A stretch of DNA of 64,000 bases from Termitomyces sp. T153 (lineage: Eukaryota; Basidiomycota; Agaricomycetes; Agaricales; Lyophyllaceae): positions 1,178,001-1,242,000 of the forward strand of contig JACKQL020000005.1 of NCBI GenBank assembly GCA_018296165.2, read 5' to 3'. The notes below the pieces were generated by a model. It made no database searches and was not told the DNA's origin. It worked only from the letters and a program-made list of their open reading frames with translations. Shown here piece after piece: positions 53,238-64,000 of the stretch. The first letter of the stretch is position 1, and each line of letters starts with the position of its first letter. Made by a program: the position numbers and the translations under genes.

Positions 53238-55107
53238 ATGCTCAAGACCCATCTCACTGTCCTGGAGGCAAGCGCGTCTCGCTACTCCTCTCTGCCAATC
53301 TTCAAGGTTCCTCAGCTTGATCCATCGTCTGGACACATAGACGGATGGGCATCTATCTCGTATCAGGAGTTTTTAAGGGACGTTGAGAACTATGCTCGAC
53401 ACTGGAGACGCGTCTTGACGCGCGACAGTATACCTCCCAAGTCAGTAATCGGAATATGGTATGTCGCCCAGGTCAATACCCCTGAGTTCGTTATCTGACT
53501 CTGCTCATTGTAGGGTTGGAGGCTTCACCTATATTGATGCTCTCCACATATACGGTATCTCAAGAGCCGGCTATATCCCGCAGCTCTTTAGCTTGAGGCT
53601 CCCTAGCCCAGTCGTCGTTTACGAGCTACTTCGCAAGGCGGACGCCAAAGCCCTCGTGCATGATCATACCTACACGTCTATCCTTAATGATTGCTTCCTC
53701 CCCACCCACCCGTCCCTAGCTCTGACACCTTTGGAAACGGATGATGAGCCACTGCCTCCAGTCTCGGTCCCTTTACCGGAAGAAATCGCCTTCATTTTCC
53801 ACACCAGCGGTTCTACATCAGGAAGCCCCAAGCTTGTCCCCTGTATGTTCTCTTGGCTGGATTCCGCTATATCCAAATCAAGCCAGATTTCCGTTCCACG
53901 GACACAAGAACGTCAGGATGTCACTATCTGGATGTACGTCTGTTTTTCGTTCCCTAAAATCTCAAAATACTCACGATTTTCACAGGGGGAGCATGTGCCA
54001 TATCGGTCAAACATTCAGTAAGCTTTTTTAGGCACTTGTCTTCTCACGTACTCACAAAGCCGGCGTTCTAGTGCTCTTGGGAAGTCTTCAGCATGGGTCT
54101 TGTGTCATCCAGCCGACTGCCATCCCTTATCCGTCCACAGAACTGGTCGACATGATTCACCGTGCAGGACTTAACCGTTTGAATCAGTTCGCCGCTTTCC
54201 TTTCTAGTCACCTGAAAGCCGCTCGGCTGGACCCGAAGTTGTTGAATCTGCTCCAAGGTCTTGATGATATCCTCTACACCGGTCTACCATTGCCGCGGGA
54301 GGACGAGGAGTGGGCTTACAAAAATGGACTCAAACTTCGTGTACGCTTTCCATCACGGACAATTTCCGAATACTGAATCAACTCTTCATTAGAACCTGTT
54401 CGGAAGTACGGAATGTGGTGCCATGCTCCTCTCCGTGGGTTCTCACGAACGCAATCCTAGCTTATTGCATTCGCTAGACGGATTCAGTTACCGTTTCGTA
54501 TCAACGGGGCCAGATCCCGCCATCGGTCACCAGTCGACTGCGCGCTTGATGGAACTGATCATTCCTGCCGAATCGCCAGATTGTCCTCATCCATCGCTGA
54601 GACATGAAGATGGTGACTTCCATACTGGGGATCTGTTTCAAGAGGCCTCCCCTGGCCTGTTCGTCTTTCGTGGTAGAGACGACGATTGGATCAAGTCGGA
54701 AAATAGCTTGCGCTGCGATACAAAGTACGTTCCAAAGATTGCATCATCCTCGAAAGATTTTTGAACGTCAACTTGTCTCTAGGGCCATCGAGGACAATGC
54801 AATGGCCATGTGTGGAAATCTCATCTCCAACTGTGTCGTCGTGGGCACGGGTCGTCCATCACCTGTTATGTTCGTTGAACCCGTTTCAGACATGGATCCC
54901 GAAAGGATCAAGAAGGAGATTATTCGTAAAACGAGGCACTTTCATTCGAGACGCTATCTTCACGAACGTATCACCCTGACTGATATGATTATCGTTGTTC
55001 CACCTCGATCTCTACCCAGGACCGCGACCAAAGGAAACATTCGACGCAAGGCCGTTGAAGAGACCTACAAATCCCAAATTGACCAAATTTTCCAGCGTTT
55101 GCGCTGA
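53238..55107 (+). CDS. Stand-alone AMP-forming adenylation enzyme (ANL superfamily)
   Basis: Six exons: 53238-53458, 53514-53933, 53986-54017, 54060 (or 54072)-54340, 54393-54724 and 54783-55107, giving about 536 residues. All introns are 42-58 bp with GT..AG. Motifs: FHTSGSTSGSPKLVP (ATP loop), LFGSTECGAM, DGDFHTGDLF, FRGRDDDWIK and a C-terminal TKGNIRRKA with the adenylation lysine. Such enzymes activate a carboxylic acid with ATP as acyl-AMP. No carrier or reductase domain follows in the remaining bases, so this is a free ligase (acyl-CoA synthetase or NRPS-like A domain relative). The substrate cannot be told. The acceptor of intron 3 is ambiguous; both choices keep the frame. Confidence 0.85.
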
Positions 55108-55923
55108 ATTCCAAGCTTCATATTATTCTTATAATCCCTCCAGTTGATAATCTCATACTTTATAATACTATTATCCTTAATATATTTATTAGGTTTGTTA
55201 ATTCTCCTTCGGGCTTCGAGACTGATTGTTATGGCTAATTTCAGTAGATGTACTTACTGGCTGTATAATCATCCCTGTCGTGTGTCTATCTCCCGTGCCT
55301 GTGTCCTTTGTCGCTATATTTCATATAATTTGTACACCAACTACAATCATCGCAACCTTCACAAAACCTGACTACATACATGGGTCCAAATGAATATTTA
55401 GTGTTGGAGAGCACTCACACTCAGCCCAGGCACAGGTCACGATGCCATACTTTGGATTTCGGTTGTTTTGATCGATACAAATGACATTGTGGATGATTCC
55501 CGGCCTGTTGTGGGTCAAAGTTGCCCCTAGTTATCCCTACGGCGAGTGACAATGTAGGTGATGTGGCGCCTGTCAAGTAGAGATATTTCCGTCTTATTCA
55601 GTTTGGTCTATCCCTCTCGTCATCTGTCATTTACAATCTCCGCGCACATTCAAGTCAATCAGTGTCTTGCCGTACTTTTGAAACCGGGGTGTGAGGCAAT
55701 GCCTCTTGGTCGAATAAACCCATACCAAAGCATTGTACGGCGGGTTACAGCCGCCATACTCCCACAAATATTTGTATTTGGACGATGCTTCTACCCCAAG
55801 CTCGGGGCCGTCAATGGATCAACTTTCCCAAAGAAGAATAAGGTCGATTGGTAATCAAAGTGGACTGTGCACAAAACGGAGAGGGATGCAAAAATAGGCT
55901 GTGAGTTTTGTATAGAGATGCTC
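55108..55923. other. Convergent 3' intergenic region
   Basis: About 800 bp between the ends of the adenylation gene and TDP1. AT-rich near 55140-55200 (ATAATCTCATACTTTATAAT), suited to 3' end formation. The short frames (55144-55371, 55558-55854) have no recognisable feature. Confidence 0.4.
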
Positions 55924-58494
55924 CTATTCATTCCGGTGATAAATTGATTCCTCCTGAATCTACAAGTACTGGTCAGCTCATCTGTAATCATCATCATGTG
56001 GTGACATCTCACCCAAGGTACATCTCCTGCTGTATACTTGGTTACTGGCCGTTGGAAGCATGCGACAGAATCTGCGTGTTCCAGACTGTTCAAGGGGAAA
56101 ACGATACCTAATTCATAGTTGGATATCTGGGGAAAGAGTGAGGCATGGTTCAGATCGCAATCACTTCAAAAAGAGCAAGCTCGTACTCACGTTCAAAACT
56201 GGATTAAATCCTGAGCCTGATAAAGTACCCCAAGCCGACGACGTGAAATTGTGTGATCCGACATATGCCCAGCCTACGGCAGGTTCGATTACCTCGACAT
56301 CGGAATCATCCTCCGTGTCAGAATCGGGTGTCTTCTGTCCTTTCAATGCTTGTCTGAATGTTGCGATAATCATCTGTAAGCCAAATAGGTTAAGGCTCAT
56401 AAGCTGAAGGAACAACTTTGAAACCTTGGAGTGCATCAGAACCGGGCCGCCTTTGCTCCTCGAATCGTGGAAGTGATCCCTCGGAAACTTCGTCGCAGCC
56501 CACTGTCGCCGTCTGCAAAATAAGGTTCCACCTCCCTGAATTAGTGTCTTGTAAGGTTATGGCAAACTCTTAGGTATGGATACCGAGGACTTGACCTGTT
56601 CACCAAGCGTGGTTTTCTGGACTGTCGTCTTTGTTGGATATATGATACTAATTGGAGGATAGGGAAGCTTCTCCCGTCTCCTCCTAGGTTCATCTAGCCA
56701 GTCCTCGGCTGACTCGCCGCGTGCCGACCAGTGAAACTCGTTGAACCACTGTGTCGTGTAGACACCGATACTCGATCCCTTTTTCACCACGTGTGAGCAG
56801 ATAGTTGATCTTCACACGACATAGACAGACCTGACATTCAAGGGCGATGTCTTTGGAACTCCTACCTTTTCCGGTCCGCAGCCCCATCTTCCGAACTGCT
56901 TGCATGAGTCTCGGATGACCGGTCCTATGATATGACATGTAAACTTTCATTTCATCGGACATTCTAGGACACAGACTTGACCACAGCAGGCCATCCTTCA
57001 TGTTTTCCAGAGATGGACGGAACCAGGTAAACTTTAACTTTTGACCAGTCCCATCGCATTCCAAGTTCTTCGATGGATTTGATCGGTAGGTTTGGGTGCT
57101 AAGATAGTCTGAGTAGCATACTAAGGTGGCTCAAAAGACTAACGTTGTCCTTGGTCATTGTTCTAAGCGCCGGCTGCACATGAAGTGAATGAAGAACCCC
57201 TTGTAGGACAGTCGGAAAGTCTTGAAGAGCCTTTGAGTCATTTTGTAGTGGCTCGTTGCGTTGCGGTATGTCTTGCAACCAAATCGTCTGTTGTGAATTG
57301 AGTTCAGCTCTGCAAAAATCAAGGAAAATGTGAACGACATTCTCTATGTCACGATAGTCATATGCAATAAGATTCGCAGTGGACACCACAACACGCAGAC
57401 GTCCTGTCTTGTAGAACAACTGACGAAGAAGTCAGTCTTATACTTCATACGGAGGTCACAAAAGTCGCTCACAAGCATGAACTAGAGGGTTTCAATGAGC
57501 TCATCCAGTCAATGTGCTCAAAAAGAATCTGACCTTCATATGCATGCATCCTCGTCCTCCACGAAGAAATGGGGTCGTCCTTATCCAATTGGGAAAAACA
57601 TACTTCAGGCTGGTTTCACCTGAAGGATCGGGCTGAGCAACCACAATGACAGGAACAGAACTGTCGAAGAACTCGTATATCCATGGGAGATCCAGAGAAT
57701 ACGAAGAAATGATAGCGAGAGCCAATTCAGACTTCTATCAAGATCCGTTGGTCATGAAAGCAACTCAATGATGACACGGATATCTACACACATTTCCCAA
57801 AATCTCAGTAAGCCTGAATGTTTTTTTCCCGTCCTTCCGCGGTTCACCATGCTGAGTAGCGGTTTGTCGAAGTTCACCGTTCCAAAACAGTGGGTTGATC
57901 GTGGAAACATTGGCTGGCGCATGTCGCAGGGCTGCAGCATCTCGTTGGCTAGACGAAGATGGCGAGTTATTACCGGGGCGTACTCCGTATGAACAAAAAA
58001 TCTGTTGCCTCTTCACAGGTGGCTCTCGTAATTCTTCATCCTCCTCATCGTCGTCATCATCATCCTCGTTGCAAGTAGTTGTACTAATAATGTCAGGTCT
58101 CAAACGCTTCTGACGTGCCAGTCGCTCCTTCTCCATTTGTGCTCGTTCTGATAGAAAGCTTGACAGTCCTGTTTCGGATCTGGTGGTTAGAGGTTGCGTA
58201 GATGGCTCTGGATAAGTTTGAGTATTAGTCGCACTCGGTTGGCTTCGACTTGCTGATCTTGCGTCGGCAGCTTGATTTGGAGATTGGTCTTGCGAAGCGG
58301 CCAGAGCTTGTCGAAGTTCAGCTTGAAACCTATCTTCTTCATCTTCGGAAATATCTTCTATCTCAATAACCTCACGATTCCGGTGGGCCTCCTCGAGACT
58401 AAGCGCAATTGCCCTAGCAACCAAACATTGAGCTACAATATCAGTACAAAATTAATTCAGACCTCGCGAGATCATCATCTTCACCAAAATTCAT
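55924..58494 (-). CDS. TDP1: Tyrosyl-DNA phosphodiesterase 1 with N-terminal UIM-like motif
   Basis: Twelve exons could be placed (right to left): 58463-58494, 57792-58413, 57534-57734, 57336-57419, 57144-57287, 56977-57098, 56831-56924, 56596-56778, 56425-56535, 56191-56373, 56013-56126 and 55924-55959. They sum to 1926 nt, 641 residues, fully in frame. TDP1 removes topoisomerase I peptides stuck to DNA 3' ends, in the nucleus. Both catalytic HKN sets are intact: His283, Lys285, Asn301 and His529, Lys531, Asn573 (CMHMK, STANL, MHSK, SHNFTSSAWG). The start joins a 32-nt exon to give EDDDLARAIALSLEEA, which fits a ubiquitin-interacting motif; an acidic, low-complexity linker follows. The C-terminus ends IQEESIYHRNE after the conserved DVPW. 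Confidence 0.93.
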
Positions 58495-58692
58495 TCGTTA
58501 CCTTGGTATCTCCGTTTCGTTAGGTGGTAGCGAGAGGCCAACAAGAAGTTATTCATTGTGGCATGAGTCACGGCACGTGGTATCATCACGCGCGATTATT
58601 AGCGCGACCGTGACTCGTCAAACTCCAATAAGTAATCGGTCAACATATTTCAAATTCTACGTGAAAATTCTTGTTGTATAGACAGATGTGCT

Positions 58693-60243
58693 TTACTGAA
58701 GCATACACTTATTCAAGACAGCAACAGTGTATTCACTCATCAGTTGATGCGTTGTCAAAGATGGGTGTCCAGCTGATGAATGGAGGTAGTAATCAGTTGA
58801 GGAATGCCAATACAGTATGACTGACTTACGTATCCAAAAGACGCTGTGGTCAGGATCAGAGCATCCTCCAACTGTGGTCGATGCGCTGACAAGACAAGTA
58901 GGATTACCAAGATAGCCGAAAGATGCTGGTTTGCCTGCGATCGCTGAAAAAAGACTGAGGATGATATCAATCAAATCATATGAAGCAGACATCACATGAG
59001 CCATACTTTTGGAGATTTACGTAGGCAAAAACAGTACCATTCACTTGATGAGATTCACGCAAATATCCGAAAACCATATCCTGCAGGATGTCTGTGTTTG
59101 GATGCGACTGATACATCTAATAGTGAGCTCGTCTCAGTTTATCCGTTGTCACAAATTGTGGTGCTTGAACGACTTGCCCCGTGTATGAGGATGTTCTTTG
59201 CGCCACTGGCTTGCAGCTCCCCCAATTTGGTAACCTAGAGCCGAGTTAGTTGTAATAATCAAGTCTTTGTGAAAGAAGGAAGAAGTACGTAAGTTTCGTA
59301 GGCTAACGTCCAATTTCCTCCGGCTGTGCGGATTGAAAGATTGAAATCTGTTCGCCTTTCCAATCCTTGACGAGAGACTCACCGATTGAGAATTGGCCTT
59401 GGTCACTTGATGATAAGTCCTGATGATTGTATTAATAACATCTGAACACAATGCCTACTTTATGCCAAACGCCACTGTGTATAGGGTCTGACTTGGCACA
59501 AGAGAATCGAGAAATTTTCCTTGAAGCTGAAACAAGCGCGTTTGTGCGACGAAGTCTGAACGTTGTACCGCCTTTTGACGGAAAATCAGTAAACATGTCC
59601 ACGGCGCCTAGAGAAAATTAAGTGCCGTATTGTTATCCGGGGTCGTAGTGTTCCAAGCAAAGTTATCAATGACAGCACCGCCCCATGCGTACTAGTAAAT
59701 CAGTTGAGAATGTTTACAATAATCGGGATTCAAAAGTACCTACATCCAAAAGTTTTGCGCTTAAGGAGTTAGCCAAATTCTCCACCCACATGAATCCATT
59801 AGAGGCTCGCCGATTCGATGTCAGCCGCGAGCCGGCAGAGGGTAAAGGCGGCCACAACATAGGAGGGAGAGGGACTGTTCCATTGGCTAAGGGCTGCTAA
59901 GTTACAGCCATTTCCCTATGCCGCAACAGCAACTCACCTCCGTTAGAAGTCCAAGAATCGCCGAATGCCACTATGGTCCTTTATTGCTCTATCAGCATAA
60001 AGATTACCTGGAGACACGCATCATGCATCATGACGCGTACCTAGTTGCACCAAGGTTTATTCCAGTGTTGATCTCCACAGCATTAGTAGAATTTAGCGGG
60101 CCGCATGCCGGCTCGACTGCCAAAGTAAGAGGGGAAGATGCATTTGCGAGGACCGCAAAGTCTTGCGCAAGAGTAGCCTTGATAAACAAGAACAACACGC
60201 TGGCGAGCAATGATAAAGATAACATTCCGTTTCGTCGATGCAT
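58693..60243 (-). CDS. Secreted SGNH/GDSL hydrolase
   Basis: A multi-exon minus-strand gene. Exon 1 starts MHRRNGMLSLSLLASVLFLF, a signal peptide with likely cleavage after TLA. Block I (FGDSWTSNG, nucleophile Ser) lies at about 59950-59970. Then come WVENLANSL and YAWGGAVIDN (block II, about 59675-59690), VAFGIN and DQGQFSIG across an intron (block III, about 59390-59465), NWTLAYETY, and LGELQASGAKNILI. The last open part has CSDPDHSVFW and GHPSLTTH with the block V His (about 58760). This family includes secreted carbohydrate acetylesterases (CE16-like) and lipases; substrate unknown. Exon limits around 58990-59200 are uncertain: no clean joint was found there. Confidence 0.82.
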
Positions 60244-60603
60244 TGAACAAAGTTAGTCAGCTTATGTGGCATCGGGGATGCATGGAAGTCTCGTGGTACA
60301 CCTTCTCAGAATCATTTCGTTATTAGACCTGCTGACTGTTTTAATGATCTTCGAGCAGTATGCTAGAAGAAAAGAACGACCGAAGATGCTCCTTAACGGC
60401 GGCCCGGGACGACGAGACCGAAGATTCCAACAGCAGAAGAAGCTTTAGGGTTTCGCAAATAGAAGACGAATGATGCAAAACTATCTGTAGTTGTAGGGAT
60501 TCTTGTCAAGGTGGATTATCCACCATTCAGTACATTATTCACTTGGCTGTATGGAAGAGTCCAAGGTTGGGTATGCGATCGGTAAAATACTGTGAGAAGT
60601 ATT
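60244..60603. other. Intergenic region upstream of the SGNH hydrolase gene
   Basis: No gene seen. It separates the start of the SGNH hydrolase from the end of the next minus-strand gene and should contain the hydrolase promoter. Confidence 0.4.
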
Positions 60604-61433
60604 TCACTTCATTGTCATCTCTGTCAAAATATCGTCAACACGTGGGCCCTCAGCATGTCCTATATACAAATTTGGCAAAGTGGTGATTGAGTCCAACTTG
60701 TTGGGTAATGGAGCTGCTGCGCAATCATTCAAAGCATCACCGATTGGCAGCTGACTGGCTTGGAGATGAAGCACATATAAAATACAGGTCGGGACTCAAT
60801 TCCACATCGGCGCCAGAAGAGTCATTTTGAACAAATAGAACACATGATGCTTCATATAGTCTTCTCGGAAGGCTACGGGGAGGTTTATCCGTCAGAAGAA
60901 CATGGACAGTGACCGTCATGTACATACTGCTCATGATATTTGTGAAGCCGTAGCGATCGTGTAAGGACATGCCCTGTGACTTCGCGAATCTCCCGGTTAT
61001 GCTCGTTCTGTAACGGTTCGATCCAGACGTGCCTGCTGCCCAATCTAATGAGATAGTCCACGAGAAAGTCGATAGTTGAAGTGTCTAGGCAGTCCGAGCA
61101 GCTGATTACCTCACTGTTCCTATAAACTACGCCTGCCTCGCGCAGATGCGTCAGATGTTCGAAAAGGATGGATTGCACCGAAGGCAACACCTCTCCGAGT
61201 TGCGCCCCCGTGCAATGCTTATATTCTGTAAGCAGGGCAGCGATCTGAAAGTGCACAAGGTCGGCCAGAGCACTCAAAATGCATAAAACACACAAGTTCA
61301 TCATTCCGTACAAATTCCGCATTTCCTCGAACGTATCACAGACGTCACACAAGACAGTGTTAAAGACAATATGAGTATTGTTTAGGTATCTGCGGATATC
61401 GAATATCTGACTTTGGGGTCTTACAAGTTTCAT
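60604..61433 (-). CDS. Unrecognised host gene, spliced
   Basis: The ATG at 61433 opens a 150-residue stretch (MKLVRPQSQIFDIRRYLNNT). It contains paired Cys (LCDVCDTF) and a helical part that could be a winged-helix-like fold (ALLTEYKHCTGAQLGEVLPS, ILFEHLTHLREAGVVYRN). A likely intron (GTATGT..CCGTAG, about 60875-60932) joins HKYHE to LPRRLYEASCVLFVQNDSSG. A last exon would end in GHAEGPRVDDILTEMTMK with TGA at 60604-60606. The middle joint near 60740 is uncertain. I cannot name the family; it lies between two clear host genes and has host codon use. Confidence 0.5.
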
Positions 61434-62171
61434 GAAACTCCATCATCCTTGAAGGATTCGAATTACAACGAGGAGTTGGTCCGGCCGCGGGCTCCGACCA
61501 AACTTGGTCGGGTCCGTGCATCCGGCGGTCATCTGACCGTGGGTCATTCAAAAAATATAAAAGCGCAAAACCAGCTTCTTGTTTTTCTTTGATTCTTCCA
61601 CAATCAAAAACGCCAATGACGATATCCAAGGTGCAGAGAGATGAGTGCGACCCCCTTACGGCTGGGACGCGCTTTGACATCGCCCGTTCGGCACCCATAC
61701 CTTGTTACAACAAAGGGACGGGCCAGTGTTTTCTGATGGCGTCAACAATCTGGTTGTGCGATGTATTCTACATACAAATATACGTTTCTTGTCGAAGTTT
61801 TCTTCTTCTGCTTCAATTCCTTGTACTTCCGCCGTTTGACTCATACTTAACCAAGTACTCTTTTCATAGACAACATCCGTCTTCCTAACAAATTTCCTTG
61901 ATTTTGTATGGATCAGTGTTTATGAGAGAGGTGGTGTGAGACATGTTTGTTTATCTTTTGACATTGTTCAAGCTCTTGGCCCTGCGCATGCATCAGGAAA
62001 GTTGTTCGGGGCATAGCTTTGAGTTGGGAGAATGTCACATAAATGTTGGTTTGGATATTTGCACCTCCTGGATGCATACTCACTTTCACTTATCTACGAT
62101 GCCTTGTTGGCTATGACATGATATTCACGACAAATATTCCAGTCTAATTGGAATACACTCAAGAATGATGA
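61434..62171. promoter_or_regulatory. Intergenic region with an 8-bp palindrome and TATA-like site
   Basis: CCGACCAA (61494-61501) and TTGGTCGG (61504-61511) form a perfect inverted repeat with a 2-base centre, about 65 bp before the ATG of the unrecognised gene; this suits a dimeric activator site. A plus-strand AATATAAAAG (61553) precedes an ATG at 61616 with a 90-codon frame of no recognisable kind. Confidence 0.4.
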
Positions 62172-64000
62172 TTACATGGAAACGGAAGCGTAACCAAATC
62201 CTGAAGACTCTAAACCTCTTGCCACGAGAGTAAACTGATTTGCCGCTTCCCGCGTTCGCTTGAGTGAGCGCGAACTTGGAGGAACTCATGAGCCATGGTC
62301 ACGGAGTAAGAGAAAAGTGAAATACTTTATAATAGCAGTGGCAAAAGTTTCTTTAACTTCCCTTGTTGCTCTCGATACAACAAAATCATCCTAAGAGTCG
62401 ATAGATATGAAAACCTGGTGGCGAATGACGGGATCATCAAGACATACCGCTAACAATATCTCACGTATCCAGCTGGCAGCGACAGCACCGCCAGCACCTC
62501 CACCTCCACCAAGACCACCGCCAGCACGACTTAGCAGCGTGCCAAGAATCTCTATAAGATTGGGCACAACACTTCGCAGAAAACGTTAATTACATGTGAT
62601 GTGCAACAGACAGGAAACGCACACCTCCGGGGTGCGACGCTCGCGAAGCCCTCCAAGACGGCCTTCATGATTCGCCGCCCATAGAGATGGATCAGGTGTT
62701 CTTTGTCCACAGCAAGAGCAGTGTCAACAGAGCTCCGCTGTATGAGATTGCACTATCAAAGGACATGTCGGCCAAGAATTGCTTCCCCGGAAGTAATGCC
62801 AATCTTACTATAAAATTGGATGCTTGTACCAAAGAATAACGTTCTTGAAGCGATAATGCAGTGATAGTACAATTCATTAGCGCATCGAGCGCTCCGGGGG
62901 GTAAAATATAGAAAGAACGCGTAAAATCTTGGGCAACCTTCAAAAGGACGCGATCACTACAAGGTAAATGACAGGAAGCTCATGTAAAAAGCACCTACCC
63001 GATCCATGCAAACAAAAAATTCCTGAACGATATCCGGATTCTACAGAAAGATCCGGTCAGTATCAGCGAACAACGAGTGGGATACGACAACTGACCGCTT
63101 CCATCGCACCAGGCGGTGACATTGCGTTCAACGAGCATTCCAGCAGCATAGGAAGCGCAACCCCAACAAGCGCCACCGCCTCAGGCGCTGGTCCAGTTTT
63201 TACATTCAGTGCCTCGTCAACAAGTACCAGAGGAGGCGGGGGATTAAGTTGAGAAATTAGCGAAACAGAAAGGGATAACCACGATGCAGTGAGCTGACGC
63301 CGAGCAGCATGACATACAAGTCCCAGAAGAGGACCGGGGGCGAGACTTATGAGCGTCGTGTCTCCCGGAAGACAGGTTATGCATTTGAAGAGGTCACTCA
63401 AAGCCTAATTAGATGGGGATGTAGGGAATCTTGCGGCGATCAAGAAAGGGTACGTACGTTGCTGATACCCGCATCTGTAGACCAGATGTTGACGACCGCC
63501 TCTAACGTATCCGATATAGTCTTGCGTAGACTGAGAACTCTCGGGTCTTCCCTTACACGTTCCATCGCTTCCAGCGAAGCTTGTGACTCCGAATCACGTT
63601 CCCCGAGGATCACTAGACCATCCGTTGATCGTGTCAATCCCTTTGCTACACCTGACAGCGTCTCGACTTCATTAATTATGATCATACGGGCTTCGTCTGG
63701 GAGCTGAACAAAGGTCAGTGAAGAGTCAGAAAAGTTATTTTGATTGTGCGACTGCAAAACTTCGGCCAGCTTCCGAACTATTGGATCGACGATAGCCTGC
63801 GACGTTGTTCAATATGGTCAAGGTATGAATCTGCAAATAACATACTGTTATTGGTTCGATCTGCTCGTGCGCAGGTAATGCCTGGATCACACTAGCAATT
63901 GACTGAACAACCTTGCTCTTCTCTGATTCCTAAACAGATGGTTAGACTTCCTGTCATCAGAGGACGTGGAAACCCTGCATACAGGTATGCTACCGAGTGC
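62172..64000 (-). CDS. Importin-13/transportin-3-like karyopherin, C-terminal part (runs off the window)
   Basis: Minus-strand exons give a karyopherin beta C-terminus. 63440-63780 reads SSLTFVQLPDEARMIIINEV and ISDTLEAVVNIWSTDAGIS. 63063-63400 reads DLFKCITCLPGDTTLISLAP and GPLLGLVCHAARRQL. 62692-62943 reads LMNCTITALSLQERYSLVQA. 62430-62590 reads RSVVPNLIEILGTLLSR, a Gly-rich insert and ASWIREILLA, then an intron (GTATGT). The last exon has SRSLKRTREAANQFTLVARG and ends GYASVSM with TAA at 62172-62174. Such HEAT-repeat receptors carry cargo through nuclear pores under Ran control. The N-terminal Ran-binding half lies beyond 64000. A run of six or more Gly codons makes an unusual loop between helices. 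Confidence 0.83.

Noticed and set aside
61616..61888. 90-codon plus-strand frame after a TATA-like site
   Set aside because: No domain, biased hydrophobic end, and it overlaps the promoter side of a better supported minus-strand gene.
1..64000. CRISPR array, tRNA or rRNA genes
   Set aside because: No regular spaced repeats of CRISPR type exist in this eukaryotic sequence. I saw no convincing tRNA or rRNA by eye; tRNAscan-SE and an Rfam search would be decisive.

Overview
The window looks like an Agaricomycete (mushroom-type basidiomycete) nuclear genome. The host genes on the right have many short introns of 49-64 bp with GT..AG ends. The left half is a retrotransposon graveyard: Ty3/gypsy elements with chromodomains, a fungal gypsy element with a spliced antisense gene, solo LTRs and a hAT relic. 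CpG is very scarce over bases 1-31,980 and about 37,960-43,990, and normal in the gene-bearing parts, as expected from heavy CpG methylation or RIP-like mutation of repeats. I cannot name the species.

Layout, left to right. Bases 1-17,226 hold an old minus-strand Ty3/gypsy element (element G). A 10.95-kb plus-strand element (element N, 2,006-12,954) is inserted in its protease. N has two 958-bp LTRs, decayed gag-pol, and an antisense intron-containing gene between integrase and the 3' LTR. Bases 17,227-25,044 hold an older LTR related to N, two solo LTRs of the G family, a chromodomain relic and a hAT transposase relic. Bases about 25,430-31,250 are a third gypsy element (F, minus strand, chromodomain present), whose integrase is split by a foreign gag fragment. 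Bases 32,018-35,233 (minus) and 46,344-49,568 (plus) are two intact, intronless, divergently transcribed copies of a Na+/K+-ATPase-like P-type pump. Between them lie repeat relics and solo LTRs at 40,279-40,747 and 41,741-42,869. From 49.8 kb the window is gene-rich: a Ser/Thr-rich single-pass membrane protein, a stand-alone adenylation enzyme, tyrosyl-DNA phosphodiesterase 1 (12 exons resolved), a secreted SGNH/GDSL hydrolase, an unrecognised gene, and the 3' part of an importin-13/transportin-3-like karyopherin that runs off the right edge.

Three results stand out. (1) Element G carries a 13-nt primer-binding site that is the exact reverse complement of the predicted first 13 nt of its own transcript, the arrangement used by self-priming Tf1/sushi-type elements; the transcript-start sequence is conserved in four LTRs. 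(2) Inactivation of the repeats follows CpG chemistry: LTR differences, in-frame TGA stops, and loss of RT and RNase H catalytic aspartates are all explained by CG to TG or CA changes. (3) Element N has at least 30 plus-strand copies of a 7-mer TAGYRAC (ancestral TAGCGAC) with few on the other strand, in LTRs, gag-pol and the antisense gene alike. The host genes do not form an obvious pathway; they look like an ordinary gene neighbourhood next to a repeat block. No tool was run: splice sites, repeat limits and identities are by-eye readings.
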